From assembly GCA_016708025.1 (NCBI GenBank), contig JADJGQ010000001.1:1-64000 (forward strand): a stretch of 64,000 nt of DNA, written 5' to 3'. Position 1 is the stretch's first letter, and each line of letters begins with the position of its first letter. This document shows, piece after piece, positions 36,337 through 44,325 of this stretch. The stretch is from a bacterium. Its GTDB lineage: Bacteria; Zixibacteria; MSB-5A5; GN15; FEB-12. The notes under the pieces were generated by a model, which ran no database searches, was not told the origin of the DNA, and saw only the letters and a list, made by a program, of their open reading frames with translations. Both the position numbers and the translations under genes were made by a program.

Positions 36337-39300
36337 ATGAAACAACACTGTGTGATTGCCATCCTGCTGCTGCTGCTTGGCGTTTCAGTCATAGCAGCGC
36401 CACCGAGCGGCCAACGGTCGCCGGTCAGGATGGTGACAGCATTGGACTATGAAGCGTTCATTGACGCTAACAACATCTTTATGTTCATCACCAACCAGGG
36501 TAACTATGGGCGTGACCTTTCGGGTGTGTATGGACATGATTATGGAACGTTTTTTCCTTACAATGGACAGGAGTTCATTGCCGATGGTTCGCTGGTTGCA
36601 TCACCCCTGTATGCCGCCGGCATCTGGGCCGGAGCGACCGACTCCGCGACAGGTGAGCGCCTGGTGACCGTCTCAATTTACAGCAGTGAGTACATTCCTG
36701 GACCTATTGTCACAGACACTCCGCTGACTGTTCTGGTAGACAACGACTCTATGCGAGTCTACAAGCTCTACAAGGACAGTCTGGAAGGTAACCCGAACCA
36801 GGACTATTTGGAGTGGCCGGTTAACCACGGTGCTCCCGTCGATTCTCTGGGTAATCCAAAGATGATCGGCGACCAGATGACCTGGGCGGTCTACAACGAT
36901 TGGCATACCATTGGCACCTACGACAATGAGTCCGGATCCACCCCGCCACTTGGCCTCGAGATCCGTCAATCGACGTTTGCCTTTGACCGCGAAGGGCCGC
37001 TGGGAAACTGCGTGTTCTTCAAGTTCCAGATATTCAACAAGGGAGATAAAGTCCTCCGTGACTGCTACTTCTCTCTTTGGGCAGATCCGGATCTGGGTAC
37101 TTCCTCAGATGACTTGGTCGGCGTCGATACGTTGACCGGCCTGGGATACACCTACAACGCTTCGGCGACTGACGGTGAATATCAGAATATTCTCCCGTAT
37201 CAGGCTCCTCCGGCTATCGGCTTTGACTTCTTCCAGGGTCCCCTGGTTTTCACAGGTTCATTGGCGGATACGGCCAAGGCCTGGGATTCACTATGGCCAG
37301 GATATCGCGCCTTGCCGATGGCGTCATTCAATAAGTACATCAATGGTACTGACCCGAACAGTGCTGAAGAAACCTACAATTATATGTTGGGTCTTCAGTC
37401 GGACGGCAATCCGCTTTCCAACGGTACCACCTTCCAGGTGCCGGGTGATCCGGTTGGTCAAACCGGTGACCTCGACGTTGCACCGGCTGATCGTCGCATG
37501 ATGCAGTCAACCGGCCCGATCACGTTCAGACCGGGAGATTCGGTCGAAATCGTGGCTGGAATGGTCGTCGGTTGGTATCAGGATCAGTTGTCTTCTATCT
37601 CCTTCATGAGATATTACGACATTTTCGCCCAGTCGGCCTACGAGGAGGATTTCATTATTCCCGAGCCGCCGGCTCCGCCGATCGTCTCGGTTGCCGCTCT
37701 CAATGGAGAGATCTCTCTTGCCTGGACGGACACGTCAGAGGCTGACCCCGGCGACTTCCCGTTTGAAGGATACACGGTTTACCAGGGAGAGTCCGCGAAC
37801 GGTCCCTGGAAACAGATCGCCAACTATGCGGTCCTGGGTGTGGACATCATTGACCTCGCTCTTGATCCGATCTCGGGACAGCTCGAACAGCGTGTGGTCA
37901 AGAACGCTTCGGACAAGAAGATCCAGCGGTATATTGGTATTGACCGAGATTACATAAATGGAGGCGATCTCGATAACGGTACCACTTACTTCTTCCAAGT
38001 CGAGGCGTATTCGTACGACGGGACTAAGACGCCTAAGATGCTGCAAAGCATAACGCTGGCGACTTCGACACCACAGGCGCCACCGGCAGACGTTGACTTA
38101 CCAACAAACTACGGCGATTCTCTTCCCGTGGCGCACGTTGGACCGTCAGATGGTTCGGTCCTTGCACATGTCATTGATCCAAACTTGCTGACTGGCCACG
38201 ACTACAGAGTCTCCTTCTTCGACACAGACAGCGGAACAGCCTGGCGTTTGACAGACTTGACATTGAATACAATTTTGGTGGACAGTCAATTCAATCAAAC
38301 CTACGACGAAGACTATGAAATTGTCGATGGTATGATTGTCAAAGTCAGTGGCCCGCCGCCTGGAATGAAAACAATCAGTCCCGGAGATTTCCTGAGCTGC
38401 GATCCGGACGATCCATCTTTGGGATGGTGCTTCGAGTCTGGTGCTCGGCCCTTTACATGGGCCGGTGGCGCTTCAGACCTTCATTTCGAGAATTTCGAAG
38501 GAGCGGCTGGCTGGCATAGCCCGTCTAGCTACTTCGGCGGCGCACCACAGCCGGTTACCGCACCCGAAATTGTTAACATTCAATTGAGGCTGGCTACAAC
38601 TGATTCGGCTGGTGTATTTGATCCTAACGACCCAAATGCGTCCTACGCATATCGCTATGGCCGCGGATTCGCGAGCGCACCAGCACTTCCGGAGTTTGCA
38701 CCTTATATTGTGAACGCGACCAGCGGTTATTCCTACCAGGACTTTACGAAGAGCGTTCCTCTGTCCGCCTGGAATATGGAAACCGATCCACCCACCAGAT
38801 TGGCAGTTGGGTTCTTGGAGAACAACGCCGCTGGTGGAATGGTCAACGGCAGATATATGCCACCTCTCAACTCTGACATTAGCAACGTCGATGGAGCTGG
38901 ACCTCGTGAGTGGCTGTTCATCTACAAGGCGCCATACTCCGAGACTCCAGATCCCAACTTCCAAGTCGAAGCAATTGGAAGTCCCATGCCAATCATGTAT
39001 TTCATGACATGGGCACGTCGAAACCTCAATCCATGGGCGGCGCAGGTCATGAACCTCTACGCTAACCATGTTAATTCGCCGGCGGATGTGTTCTCGTTCA
39101 CAGCAACTGCTCCGACAACGCCCACCAGTTCGCAGGCGGAAGCCAACCTGAATAAGATCGTAACTGTCCCGAATCCATTCTACCTGTACAGCAATTACGA
39201 TCCGGCGGTCGGCAATTATCAATTGCAGTTCCAGCATCTGCCCAGAGAGTGCAAGATCACCATCTATTCGCTCTCCGGTGAATTGGTGCGGACCATTGAC

Positions 39301-39462
39301 AAAAACGATGAAACAGACCGTGCCACCTGGGACCTGCTGACTTCCAATAGCCTCCCTGTGGCGTCAGGAATCTATCTCTGGGTTGTCGATGCACCTGGAG
39401 TCGGTCAGAAGATCGGCAAGATGGCGATCTTCACCGAGGTCGAGGTTATCGACAGGTACTAG
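36337..39462 (+). CDS. Large secreted protein with fibronectin-III-like and T9SS/FlgD-like C-terminal domains
   Basis: This is a 1041-aa exported protein. I chose ATG 36337, with AGGTGAG upstream and signal peptide CVIAILLLLLGVSVIAA; an ATG at 36319 overlapping the receptor stop would add six residues. The N-terminal 430 residues are of unknown beta-rich type (YGRDLSGVYGHDYGTFFPYN). A fibronectin-III-like domain follows near 450-560 (GEISLAWTDTSEADP ... FEGYTVYQGES). The last 90 residues are a FlgD-like/T9SS type A-like domain (VTVPNPFYLYSN, KITIYSLSGELVRTI, ASGIYLWVVDAPG). It lies between a TonB receptor and a PorV gene, so it may be a surface ligand-capture partner of the receptor, exported with PorV help. 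That is inference. Confidence 0.75.
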   Translation: MKQHCVIAILLLLLGVSVIAAPPSGQRSPVRMVTALDYEAFIDANNIFMFITNQGNYGRDLSGVYGHDYGTFFPYNGQEFIADGSLVASPLYAAGIWAGATDSATGERLVTVSIYSSEYIPGPIVTDTPLTVLVDNDSMRVYKLYKDSLEGNPNQDYLEWPVNHGAPVDSLGNPKMIGDQMTWAVYNDWHTIGTYDNESGSTPPLGLEIRQSTFAFDREGPLGNCVFFKFQIFNKGDKVLRDCYFSLWADPDLGTSSDDLVGVDTLTGLGYTYNASATDGEYQNILPYQAPPAIGFDFFQGPLVFTGSLADTAKAWDSLWPGYRALPMASFNKYINGTDPNSAEETYNYMLGLQSDGNPLSNGTTFQVPGDPVGQTGDLDVAPADRRMMQSTGPITFRPGDSVEIVAGMVVGWYQDQLSSISFMRYYDIFAQSAYEEDFIIPEPPAPPIVSVAALNGEISLAWTDTSEADPGDFPFEGYTVYQGESANGPWKQIANYAVLGVDIIDLALDPISGQLEQRVVKNASDKKIQRYIGIDRDYINGGDLDNGTTYFFQVEAYSYDGTKTPKMLQSITLATSTPQAPPADVDLPTNYGDSLPVAHVGPSDGSVLAHVIDPNLLTGHDYRVSFFDTDSGTAWRLTDLTLNTILVDSQFNQTYDEDYEIVDGMIVKVSGPPPGMKTISPGDFLSCDPDDPSLGWCFESGARPFTWAGGASDLHFENFEGAAGWHSPSSYFGGAPQPVTAPEIVNIQLRLATTDSAGVFDPNDPNASYAYRYGRGFASAPALPEFAPYIVNATSGYSYQDFTKSVPLSAWNMETDPPTRLAVGFLENNAAGGMVNGRYMPPLNSDISNVDGAGPREWLFIYKAPYSETPDPNFQVEAIGSPMPIMYFMTWARRNLNPWAAQVMNLYANHVNSPADVFSFTATAPTTPTSSQAEANLNKIVTVPNPFYLYSNYDPAVGNYQLQFQHLPRECKITIYSLSGELVRTIDKNDETDRATWDLLTSNSLPVASGIYLWVVDAPGVGQKIGKMAIFTEVEVIDRY

Positions 39463-39482
39463 TTGAAGAAGGAAACACAATT

Positions 39483-40472
39483 ATGAAAAATAGAACCCTG
39501 TTGTTGATCCTGACGTTGCTGGTGGCGCTGAGCTGTACCGCTTTCGCAGCCAACGAACGTCGGACCGGGACAGCCGGAGGTCAGGAGCTCCTGATCCCCG
39601 TCGGCTCGCGCGGCACCGCTCTTGGCGGAGCCGTTATAGCCAGTGCCCGCGGCGTTGAGTCTATCTTTTGGAATCCGGCCGGCCTGGCATCGCTGGAAGG
39701 CACTGAAGCCGCATTCAGCCATATGCCATACCTGGCGGACATCGATGTCAACTTCGGTGGCGTTGCGACCGCTATCGAGGGTTTTGGAACGATCGCCTTC
39801 GGAGCCAAGGTTGTCTCCATCGGTGATATGATCGAGACCACCGAGGAATATCCGGATGGTACCGGTCGCGTTTTTAACCCGACCATGAGCGTCCTCAGCT
39901 TCAGCTTTGCGAAGCAGTTGACGACCAGCGTGGCGTTCGGCGCAACCGGCATGTACATCAACGAGTCGATCTTCGAGGTCAGCGCCAGTGGCGTCGCCTT
40001 CGATGTCGGCTTTACCTATGATCCGCGCTGGCGCGGATTACAGCTCGGCATGGTGGTCAAGAACTACGGCCCGGAAGCTTCATTCTCCGGACGCGGTTTT
40101 GATCGCGATGTTAGCGGACGAGCGGCGGCTTCATCTTCTGCCAGCTTCGATCTTCCGAGCTTCATTGCTCTTGGGGCATCGATTGACTTGATCAATCAGG
40201 GAGAGAATTCGGTTGCGATCTTAGGGAATTTCCAGTCGAACAACTTCCGGGCCGACCAATTCCAGGGCGGCGCGGAATATTCGTTTAACGATCGGTACTT
40301 CCTGCGCGCTGGCTACAACTTCTCCGAACAGGGAGAGTGGCTGTACGGTGCGTCGTTTGGCGCCGGCTTGAACGTCCCGATTGGCACGGCCAATCTCGGA
40401 TTCGACTATTCCTGGACCGAGACGGATGTGTTCGATGATAATCAGGTCTTCTCTCTGAGAATCGCGTTCTAA
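39483..40472 (+). CDS. PorV/PorQ-family outer-membrane barrel protein
   Basis: This is a 329-aa barrel protein with signal peptide (LLLILTLLVALSCTAFA) and the family opening GGQELLIPVGSRGTALGGAV followed by ESIFWNPAGLASLEG, where SRG-x-ALGGA and WNPAGLA are the diagnostic phrases. It ends FDDNQVFSLRIAF with the terminal Phe of outer-membrane barrels. In type IX secretion PorV shuttles cargo from the translocon to the attachment complex. It is the last gene of the TonB receptor operon, 20 nt after the T9SS-tailed protein, which fits a dedicated export partner. A terminator follows. A second paralogue occurs at 55.6 kb. Confidence 0.85.
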   Translation: MKNRTLLLILTLLVALSCTAFAANERRTGTAGGQELLIPVGSRGTALGGAVIASARGVESIFWNPAGLASLEGTEAAFSHMPYLADIDVNFGGVATAIEGFGTIAFGAKVVSIGDMIETTEEYPDGTGRVFNPTMSVLSFSFAKQLTTSVAFGATGMYINESIFEVSASGVAFDVGFTYDPRWRGLQLGMVVKNYGPEASFSGRGFDRDVSGRAAASSSASFDLPSFIALGASIDLINQGENSVAILGNFQSNNFRADQFQGGAEYSFNDRYFLRAGYNFSEQGEWLYGASFGAGLNVPIGTANLGFDYSWTETDVFDDNQVFSLRIAF

Positions 40473-40497
40473 TTCCGTTCAATCGATTGAATGCAAC

Positions 40498-40537
40498 AGG
40501 CCGGATCTTCACACGAAGGTCCGGCCTTCTTATTTTT
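40498..40537 (+). terminator. intrinsic terminator of the TonB receptor operon
   Basis: AGGCCGGATCTT (40498-40509) pairs with AAGGTCCGGCCT (40516-40527) with one G-U pair, followed by TCTTATTTTT. It begins 25 bp after the PorV-type gene. Confidence 0.85.
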
Positions 40538-40569
40538 GTGGCTGACTGATCTTATTATAATGTGCAGAC

Positions 40570-40606
40570 AAAAAAAATCACCGGCAGCCAGGGAATAACT
40601 GCCGGT
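40570..40606 (-). terminator. intrinsic terminator of the tRNA-Glu gene
   Basis: Leftward, an 8-bp stem (ACCGGCAG/CTGCCGGT, arms 40580-40587 and 40599-40606) is followed by a T7 run. It starts 9 bp after the tRNA 3' end. Confidence 0.8.
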
Positions 40607-40614
40607 GTGAACCC

Positions 40615-40686
40615 TAGCGGTACGGGGATTCGAACCCCGGTTAAATGGCTGAGAACCATCCGTCCTGACCCCTAGACGATACCGCC
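40615..40686 (-). tRNA. tRNA-Glu (anticodon CTC)
   Basis: A full cloverleaf can be folded leftward. The acceptor GGCGGTA/TACCGCT has one G-U at the end, the D-stem is GTCT/GGAC, and the anticodon stem GATGG/CCATT carries loop TTCTCAG (anticodon CTC, reading GAG). A short variable loop is followed by the T-stem CGGGG/CCCCG with TTCGAAT. The length is 72 nt with discriminator A; CCA is not encoded. It has its own terminator and no linked tRNA genes. Confidence 0.93.
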
Positions 40687-40902
40687 AATTCAATGCGCAA
40701 TGCTAAAAAGCAACGTGCGAATATATCAGTTTTAAAAAACAGATGTCAAGCAATCTAAATGTGTTGATTGTCAACGACTTACGCGGGGTCATTGGTTAAT
40801 ACCATGCCCTCGAAGAGCTTACTTACTCTCTCTTTTTAACCCAATTCCGGAGTTTTTTTAGACCATCTGACTGGCAGTCATGGCAGGCGGCATGCCATCC
40901 TG

Positions 40903-41298
40903 TCATGCGTTTGGCTTGTTCACACTCCCCAAATACTCCAATTGAATCAGCACGCCAAACGTAGCTGGCTTGTATTCCAGTGGCTTAGCGACATATCTAT
41001 ACCGGTTAAAGTCGATGACAATTTCCCCTTTGGCACTCTGGCCCGCCTCCGGACGAGCTGGCGGAGTCGCTATCAGGCTTCTTCCTTTACGGTCAAAGAG
41101 CAGCACGCCCGGACTGCAGTAGATCAAGCTGCCGTGTGAGTCATAAAAGAGGAACGGACGCTCAGTTACCCCCAAAACGGCCCCCAGCATCGCATTGAGA
41201 CGTCTCTGGCGCCACCAGAGCCAGATTGCGGCACACAGCCCGGATATGAGCACTATAATGACGGAGGGGAGAAGCAGTGATGATTCGTGCGGCACCAT
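40903..41298 (-). CDS. Small membrane-anchored protein of unknown function
   Basis: This is a 131-aa protein from ATG 41298; a TTG at 41319 would add seven residues. One transmembrane helix (LLLPSVIIVLISGLCAAIWLW) is followed by a basic stop-transfer (WRQRRL) and a cytosolic domain of about 100 residues, with LFYDSHGSLIYCSPGVLLFD in the middle, which has a faint PAS-like look. I do not recognise a family. It lies alone between the tRNA-Glu gene and the divergent Lon-like protease gene. Coding is supported by its membrane topology and length but not by homology. Confidence 0.5.
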   Translation of the reverse strand: MVPHESSLLLPSVIIVLISGLCAAIWLWWRQRRLNAMLGAVLGVTERPFLFYDSHGSLIYCSPGVLLFDRKGRSLIATPPARPEAGQSAKGEIVIDFNRYRYVAKPLEYKPATFGVLIQLEYLGSVNKPNA

Positions 41299-41435
41299 GA
41301 TCAACCAACGAAACCTCAAATCCGAATGAACGCAAGCGGAAATGGCGAGAGATCGCTCTCCTCTTTCTCGCCTTGTTTCAACAGACCCGCCCGTCTATAT
41401 TGCCGCTTCAAAATCTGAGCCACGGAGGAATCTGC

Positions 41436-43985
41436 ATGGCGATGTCGAAGAAGAAACGCTCGACCGCACCACGACGCCACGAACTGGGACTATCGGACAT
41501 TGACTATCGCGTTGAGCTACGACCGCCCAAACTGCGCAGTTCCGACGATATTGCCCCCTGCGAGACGATCATTGGACAGGATCGCGCCATCGAGGCGATC
41601 AAACTTGGTCTGAAAATCCGTTCCAAGGGCTACAACGTCTTTGTCACCGGCCAAAGCGGCACCGGGCGTACCTCCACCATTCGACATCTGCTCGAACAAC
41701 TGGTTACCGAAGAAAAGCCTGAGCTCCAGGATATCTGCTATGTCGCCAACTTCCGCAATGAAGACAACCCGCGCGTGCTCTACTTCAAAGCTGGCGAAGG
41801 GAAACGTTTCAAGAAGGACATGGCCTATCTGATCAGTTCATTGCGGAAAGTGATCCCCAAGATCTGGCTTTCGGAGGATTACAAGGACCGCAACAGCCGG
41901 ATCGTCCGTGAATTCGAATCCCGGCAAAAGGAACTGATCGGCGCATTTGAGGATAAACTGACCAACGCTGGCTTTGTCATGGTGCAGATCCAGTCGGGAC
42001 TGGGCGTCCGCAATGAAATGCAGCCGCTCGTCGACAACGAGCCTACCGCACTCGAGAAGATCGAGCGCTTCGTCAAAGAAGGGAAGTTTTCGGCTTCCGA
42101 TCTCGATGAACTGCGCCGCCGTTGGGACTCCCTCCGTCGCGATTTCGATATCACCACCGTCGAGTCAAAAAAACTGACCACCAAGATGGAAGAGGCGATC
42201 GAGAAGCTGAACCACGCGATGGTCGCACCTTTGGTGACCGACAAAGTTAATCTGCTGAAGAAGCGCTACACCGATGAAAAGTGCGTCCAATATCTTGAAG
42301 AGGTTGACGAGTCACTCTCTTCCGATCTGGACCGCTTCCGTGAAGCCCAGCCGCGTCGGGGTGAGGAGGAAGCCCCTCCCTATCGCAAGCGTGAGCCGTT
42401 TGAAGAATTCTCTGTCAACCTGATCCTCGACAATTCCGAAAGCACCAAAGTTCCGATCGTGATCGAGCGCTCCCCTTCCTATCGCAATCTTTTTGGTACT
42501 CTCGAGCGTGTGGTTGACCGCTTTGGGTACTGGCGCACCGATTTCACCCGGATCTGCTCCGGGTCGCTCCTGCGGGCGGCCGGTGGCTTCCTGGTGATCA
42601 ACGCCTTTGACCTGCTCAGTGAGCCGGGAGTCTGGTATCCGCTCAAGCGGGCGCTCCGCAATGGCGAGCTCGAGATCGTCGGCTATGACCCCTTCTATAT
42701 GATGGCCGGCTCCGGAATCAAGCCTGAGCCGATCCAGTTCAGCGTCAAAGTTGTTCTGATCGGCGAACCGTACATTTATAGCATGCTCTACCGCCTCGAT
42801 GAGGACTTCAAGAAGATCTTCCGGATCAAAGCGGAATTCGACAATACCATGCCGTTGACCGACGAGAATGTGCTGCGCTATTTCCAATTTGCCCGGCGGA
42901 TCATCGACCAGGATCAGCTTCCGCCGTTTGACCTGACTGGACTCCAGGCAGTCGCCGAATACGGTCGCAAGCTTTCGGGACACCGCGACAAACTGACCGT
43001 CCGATTCACCGCAATATCCGACATCGTCCGCGAAGCGGCCCTGTGCGCGCAGGAACGGAATGCCCGAAAAGTGGCGCGCGAAGATATCCACCAGGCGATC
43101 CACCGCCGCCGCTTGCGGGTCAACCTGGTCGAAGAGAAGATACAGGAACTGTACGACAACAACACCCTGATGGTCTCAACCACCGGAAGCGCAGTGGGGC
43201 AGATCAATGGGCTTTCAGTCTACAATATCGGCGAATACAGTTTTGGACGGCCGACTCGCATCACGGTCAATACTTCGCTTGGGAAAGCGGGGGTGATCAA
43301 CATCGAACGAGAGGCAGACCTTTCCGGCCCCGTTCACGACAAAGGCGTGTTGGTTCTTAGTGGCTGGCTTCGCGAAATGTTCGCTCAGGATAAACCACTC
43401 GCTATGTCAGCCTCGATCTCGTTTGAACAATCTTATAGCGGCGTTGATGGCGACTCTGCGTCATCCACCGAGATCTACGCCATCCTTTCTTCGCTGACCG
43501 GCCTTTCGATCAAGCAGGGGATCGCCGTCACCGGTTCGGTCAACCAAAAGGGAGAGATCCAGCCGATCGGAGGGGTAAATGAGAAGATAGAGGGGTATTT
43601 TGATGTCTGCGTCAGTCGCGGCCTTCAGAATGACCAGGGAGTGATCATCCCGCATCAGAATGTTCAGGACCTGTTGCTGCGACCAGACGTGGTCGATGCG
43701 ATCAAGCATCGAAAATTCCATATCTATCCGGTTGCGACCATCTCGGAAGGGATAGCGATCCTGACCGGGGTACCGGGCGGCAGTCGTGACAAGGATGGCC
43801 GCTTCACCAAAGGTTCGGTGATGGAACAGGCGGATCAGAAATTGCGACAGATGGCGCTGACGCTCGAACATTTCGGACGCGATGAGGTCGCTCGTCGTCG
43901 AATCGGCGAAAAAGCGCATCGCGCCGCCGATGCCAAAGCACGCAAAGTCGCTCGAACGAAACCCTCGCGCCGTTCCAAACGATAA
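41436..43985 (+). CDS. Lon-related ATP-dependent protease (AAA_32/LonB-type)
   Basis: This is an 849-aa cytosolic protease of the Lon-like group that lacks the Lon N-domain. ATG 41436 has GGAGGA 6 nt upstream; the upstream in-frame ATG lacks one. Walker A is GQSGTGRTS after an opening GQDRAIEAIKLGL. A long helical insert (residues about 130-320) interrupts the AAA module, as in AAA_32 proteins. GGFLVINAFDLL holds the second ATPase part. The C-terminal peptidase has the Ser-Lys dyad: Ser in GDSASSTEIYAILSSLTGL and Lys in GGVNEKIEGYF, with GVAVTGSV-like strand INQKGEIQPIGG. The Lys/Arg-rich tail may bind nucleic acid. The role is probably quality-control or regulatory proteolysis. It is a monocistronic gene. 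Confidence 0.9.
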   Translation: MAMSKKKRSTAPRRHELGLSDIDYRVELRPPKLRSSDDIAPCETIIGQDRAIEAIKLGLKIRSKGYNVFVTGQSGTGRTSTIRHLLEQLVTEEKPELQDICYVANFRNEDNPRVLYFKAGEGKRFKKDMAYLISSLRKVIPKIWLSEDYKDRNSRIVREFESRQKELIGAFEDKLTNAGFVMVQIQSGLGVRNEMQPLVDNEPTALEKIERFVKEGKFSASDLDELRRRWDSLRRDFDITTVESKKLTTKMEEAIEKLNHAMVAPLVTDKVNLLKKRYTDEKCVQYLEEVDESLSSDLDRFREAQPRRGEEEAPPYRKREPFEEFSVNLILDNSESTKVPIVIERSPSYRNLFGTLERVVDRFGYWRTDFTRICSGSLLRAAGGFLVINAFDLLSEPGVWYPLKRALRNGELEIVGYDPFYMMAGSGIKPEPIQFSVKVVLIGEPYIYSMLYRLDEDFKKIFRIKAEFDNTMPLTDENVLRYFQFARRIIDQDQLPPFDLTGLQAVAEYGRKLSGHRDKLTVRFTAISDIVREAALCAQERNARKVAREDIHQAIHRRRLRVNLVEEKIQELYDNNTLMVSTTGSAVGQINGLSVYNIGEYSFGRPTRITVNTSLGKAGVINIEREADLSGPVHDKGVLVLSGWLREMFAQDKPLAMSASISFEQSYSGVDGDSASSTEIYAILSSLTGLSIKQGIAVTGSVNQKGEIQPIGGVNEKIEGYFDVCVSRGLQNDQGVIIPHQNVQDLLLRPDVVDAIKHRKFHIYPVATISEGIAILTGVPGGSRDKDGRFTKGSVMEQADQKLRQMALTLEHFGRDEVARRRIGEKAHRAADAKARKVARTKPSRRSKR

Positions 43986-44065
43986 GTATCGTCGATCATC
44001 CGGTTCATTCCGCGATCGTGCTGGACTTGATGCACGATCGCGGCCCGCAAAAATGCATATTTCTC

Positions 44066-44097
44066 TTGACAGACTCTCGATCAAGATGTTCTATATA
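44066..44097 (+). promoter_or_regulatory. Possible promoter of a small transcription unit
   Basis: A perfect TTGACA (44066-44071) is followed by an A/T-rich stretch containing TCTATATATC; the best -10 (TCTATA at 44090-44095) is 18 bp away and only moderate. It points toward a 15-codon ORF and a strong terminator, with no larger gene between. Confidence 0.4.
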
Positions 44098-44127
44098 TCC
44101 CGAATCCACACTCCACACGGAGATTCA

Positions 44128-44175
44128 ATGCGCAACGCTAACCGTCAGATGTGGAGATGCCGCTCAGGGAAATAA
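44128..44175 (+). CDS. 15-codon ORF in a promoter-terminator unit
   Basis: ATG 44128 is preceded by CGGAGA at good spacing and the ORF ends TAA at 44173-44175. The peptide starts MRNANRQMW and contains one Cys and several Arg. With the promoter at 44066 and the terminator at 44269 it could be a tiny protein or the leader part of a roughly 190-nt RNA. No gene in the same direction follows, so it is not a classical leader. It lies in the 340-bp gap between convergent genes. Real expression is uncertain. Confidence 0.35.
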   Translation: MRNANRQMWRCRSGK

Positions 44176-44268
44176 TGCGGCGAGCGAGAAGATCTCGTAC
44201 ACGACCGGTCGTCGCTTTCGCGTGAACGGTCCAGGTACAGCAGCCCGAGAGGATCGGGCGAAATAATA

Positions 44269-44297
44269 AACGCGGCTCCTGAGAAGCCGCGTTTTTT
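44269..44297. terminator. intrinsic terminator between convergent genes
   Basis: AACGCGGCT (44269-44277) pairs with AGCCGCGTT (44285-44293), followed by a T6 run rightward. Leftward the flank is TTTATTATT, so it probably also ends the opposing peptidase MA gene. Confidence 0.85.
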
Positions 44298-44325
44298 CTT
44301 TATCCGAGCATCTGTCGGGAATTGA

